Position numbers and translations under genes: made by a program
Assembly (NCBI GenBank): GCA_002342985.1
Contig: DDRC01000001.1
Coordinates: 1-6,578, forward strand
Reading direction: 5' to 3'
DNA: 6,578 nt
Origin: Flavobacteriales bacterium UBA2426
GTDB lineage: Bacteria > Bacteroidota > Bacteroidia > Flavobacteriales_F > PHOS-HE28
Shown here: piece by piece, positions 5,591-6,578 of the stretch
How the letters are laid out: each line of letters opens with the position of its first letter
How positions within the stretch are numbered: the first letter of the stretch is position 1
The notes under the pieces: model-generated
Database searches by the model: none
What the model was told of the DNA's origin: nothing
What the model saw: only the letters and a program-made list of their open reading frames with translations

Positions 5591-6578
5591 GTGGAGCGCT
5601 TCCTCAATCGCAAGGTGCTGCTCGGTGTCTCGGGCGGCATCGCAGCCTATAAGGCCGCTAACCTCACCAGGCTCCTGGTGAAGGCCGGCTGCGAGGTGCA
5701 GGTGGTGATGACCCCCGCAGCGCATGACTTCATCACGCCGCTCACGCTGGCTACGCTCAGCAAACGCCCCGTGCTGACCGACCTTTTCGTGCGGGATGGC
5801 AGCGGGGCCTGGAACGACCATGTCCATCTGGCGCGCTGGGCCGATGTCCTCCTGATCGCCCCTGCTACCGCCAACACCCTGGGCAAGATGACCCATGGGC
5901 TCTGCGACAACCTCCTGCAGGCCTGCTTTCTCAGCGCGGCCTGCCCGGTCTTCGCCGCCCCGGCCATGGATTTGGAGATGTGGCGCGATCCCGGCACGCA
6001 GAAGAACATGGATGCGCTGCGCGGAAGGAAGGTGCGCTTCATCGGGCCGGAAAGCGGCGAGCTCGCCAGCGGCTTGGTGGGCGAGGGCAGGATGAGCGAC
6101 CCCGAGGCCATTGTGGAGGCCTTGTACGCCGAGTTCGTGGGGCGCAGCAGGCTGAGCGGCAGGCGCCTGCTGGTAACGGCTGGCGGGACGCAGGAGGCCA
6201 TAGATCCCGTGCGGTACATCGGCAACCGGAGCAGCGGCAAGATGGGCTTTGCGCTGGCCGAGGAAGCTGCGGCGCGCGGCGCGCGGGTGGAGCTTGTCAC
6301 GGGGCCCGTCTCCCTGCGCATCGATCGGCCGGGAGTCGCTCGCACCGATGTGGTTACCGCCGCCGAGATGGCTGCCGTGTGCAAGGAGCGCGCTGCGCAC
6401 GCCGATGCCATCATCATGAGCGCCGCAGTGGCCGACTACCGCCCGGCGCAACCCGCTCCAGGCAAGCTCAAGAAGAAGGAGGCGGACCTCCACCTGGCGC
6501 TCGAGCCCACAGAGGACATCCTGGCCTGGATGGGCGCGCACAAGGCGCAGGGCCAGCGCCTCGTGGGGTTCGCCCCTG
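5591..6578 (+). CDS. coaBC: Bifunctional phosphopantothenoylcysteine decarboxylase / phosphopantothenate-cysteine ligase CoaBC (3' end outside window)
   Basis: The visible 329 residues lack roughly the last 70. CoaBC joins cysteine to 4'-phosphopantothenate (CoaB) and decarboxylates the product with FMN (CoaC) to give 4'-phosphopantetheine for coenzyme A. The CoaC half (about 7-182) shows GVSGGIAAYK at 12-21 for FMN, catalytic His77 in DHVHLARWAD, APATANT at 90-96, PAMDLEMW at 124-131, and the substrate clamp GELASGLVGEGRM at 156-168. The CoaB half starts at about 190 with LLVTAGGTQEAIDPVR, then GNRSSGKMG at 211-219, AAVADYRP at 278-285 and KLKKK at 292-296. Two positions differ from the E. 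coli enzyme: Asp127 in place of Asn in PxMNxxMW, and Ser160 in place of the clamp Cys. GTG at 5591 is the only usual start between the in-frame rpoZ stop (5558-5560) and the FMN motif, leaving a 30-nt gap. Very probably the third gene of the bamD operon. Confidence 0.93.
   Translation, partial: MERFLNRKVLLGVSGGIAAYKAANLTRLLVKAGCEVQVVMTPAAHDFITPLTLATLSKRPVLTDLFVRDGSGAWNDHVHLARWADVLLIAPATANTLGKMTHGLCDNLLQACFLSAACPVFAAPAMDLEMWRDPGTQKNMDALRGRKVRFIGPESGELASGLVGEGRMSDPEAIVEALYAEFVGRSRLSGRRLLVTAGGTQEAIDPVRYIGNRSSGKMGFALAEEAAARGARVELVTGPVSLRIDRPGVARTDVVTAAEMAAVCKERAAHADAIIMSAAVADYRPAQPAPGKLKKKEADLHLALEPTEDILAWMGAHKAQGQRLVGFAP

Noticed and set aside
5123..6541. 472-codon open frame on the minus strand, opposite rpoZ and coaBC
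   Set aside because: The plus-strand frames encode clear RpoZ and CoaBC with conserved motifs; the antisense product is low-complexity His/Leu/Arg-rich and spans three genes.

Overview
The window looks like a piece of chromosome from a high-GC member of the Bacteroidota, probably an uncultured Flavobacteriales-type lineage. Four things point there. The gene order bamD-rpoZ-coaBC is one I recognise from flavobacterial chromosomes. One protein carries a C-terminal type IX secretion (T9SS) sorting domain, and another has the 'ATHxxGGE...YRDC' N-terminus of large Bacteroidota surface proteins. A clean Bacteroidota promoter (TTTG, 18 nt, TAnnTTTG) precedes the PLP-enzyme gene. No start codon has a convincing Shine-Dalgarno sequence, which is normal for the phylum. 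By eye the GC content is about 60% or a little more, unusually high for flavobacteria, and it produces many long spurious antisense frames.

Layout. The left two thirds (1-4182) is read on the minus strand. In transcription order it holds an alpha-oxoamine synthase-family PLP enzyme (4182 to 2938) with a strong terminator, then a secreted seven-repeat 'delta-60' protein with a T9SS tag (2814 to 1264) with a second terminator hairpin, then a secreted surface protein (1032 to 34) that stops at an in-frame TAG just inside the window edge. The right third (4341-6578) is a plus-strand operon: bamD (outer-membrane assembly lipoprotein), rpoZ (RNA polymerase omega) overlapping it by 4 nt, and coaBC (coenzyme A synthesis) from a GTG start, cut by the right edge. 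A 158-nt divergent intergenic region (4183-4340) holds the promoter of the PLP enzyme, a probable promoter for bamD, and between them a 16-bp perfect palindrome flanked by CCGTTGG repeats.

How the genes fit together. The right-hand operon is housekeeping: envelope biogenesis, transcription and cofactor supply. The left-hand genes are envelope and surface functions: a sphingolipid- or sulfonolipid-type first enzyme (substrate not decidable from sequence) and two exported proteins. I see no tRNA, rRNA, CRISPR array, insertion sequence or phage gene. I did not find a convincing undescribed multi-gene system. The points most worth checking are the premature TAG, the unusual palindrome in the divergent control region, the identity of the acyl-CoA condensing enzyme, and the seven-repeat exported propeller.
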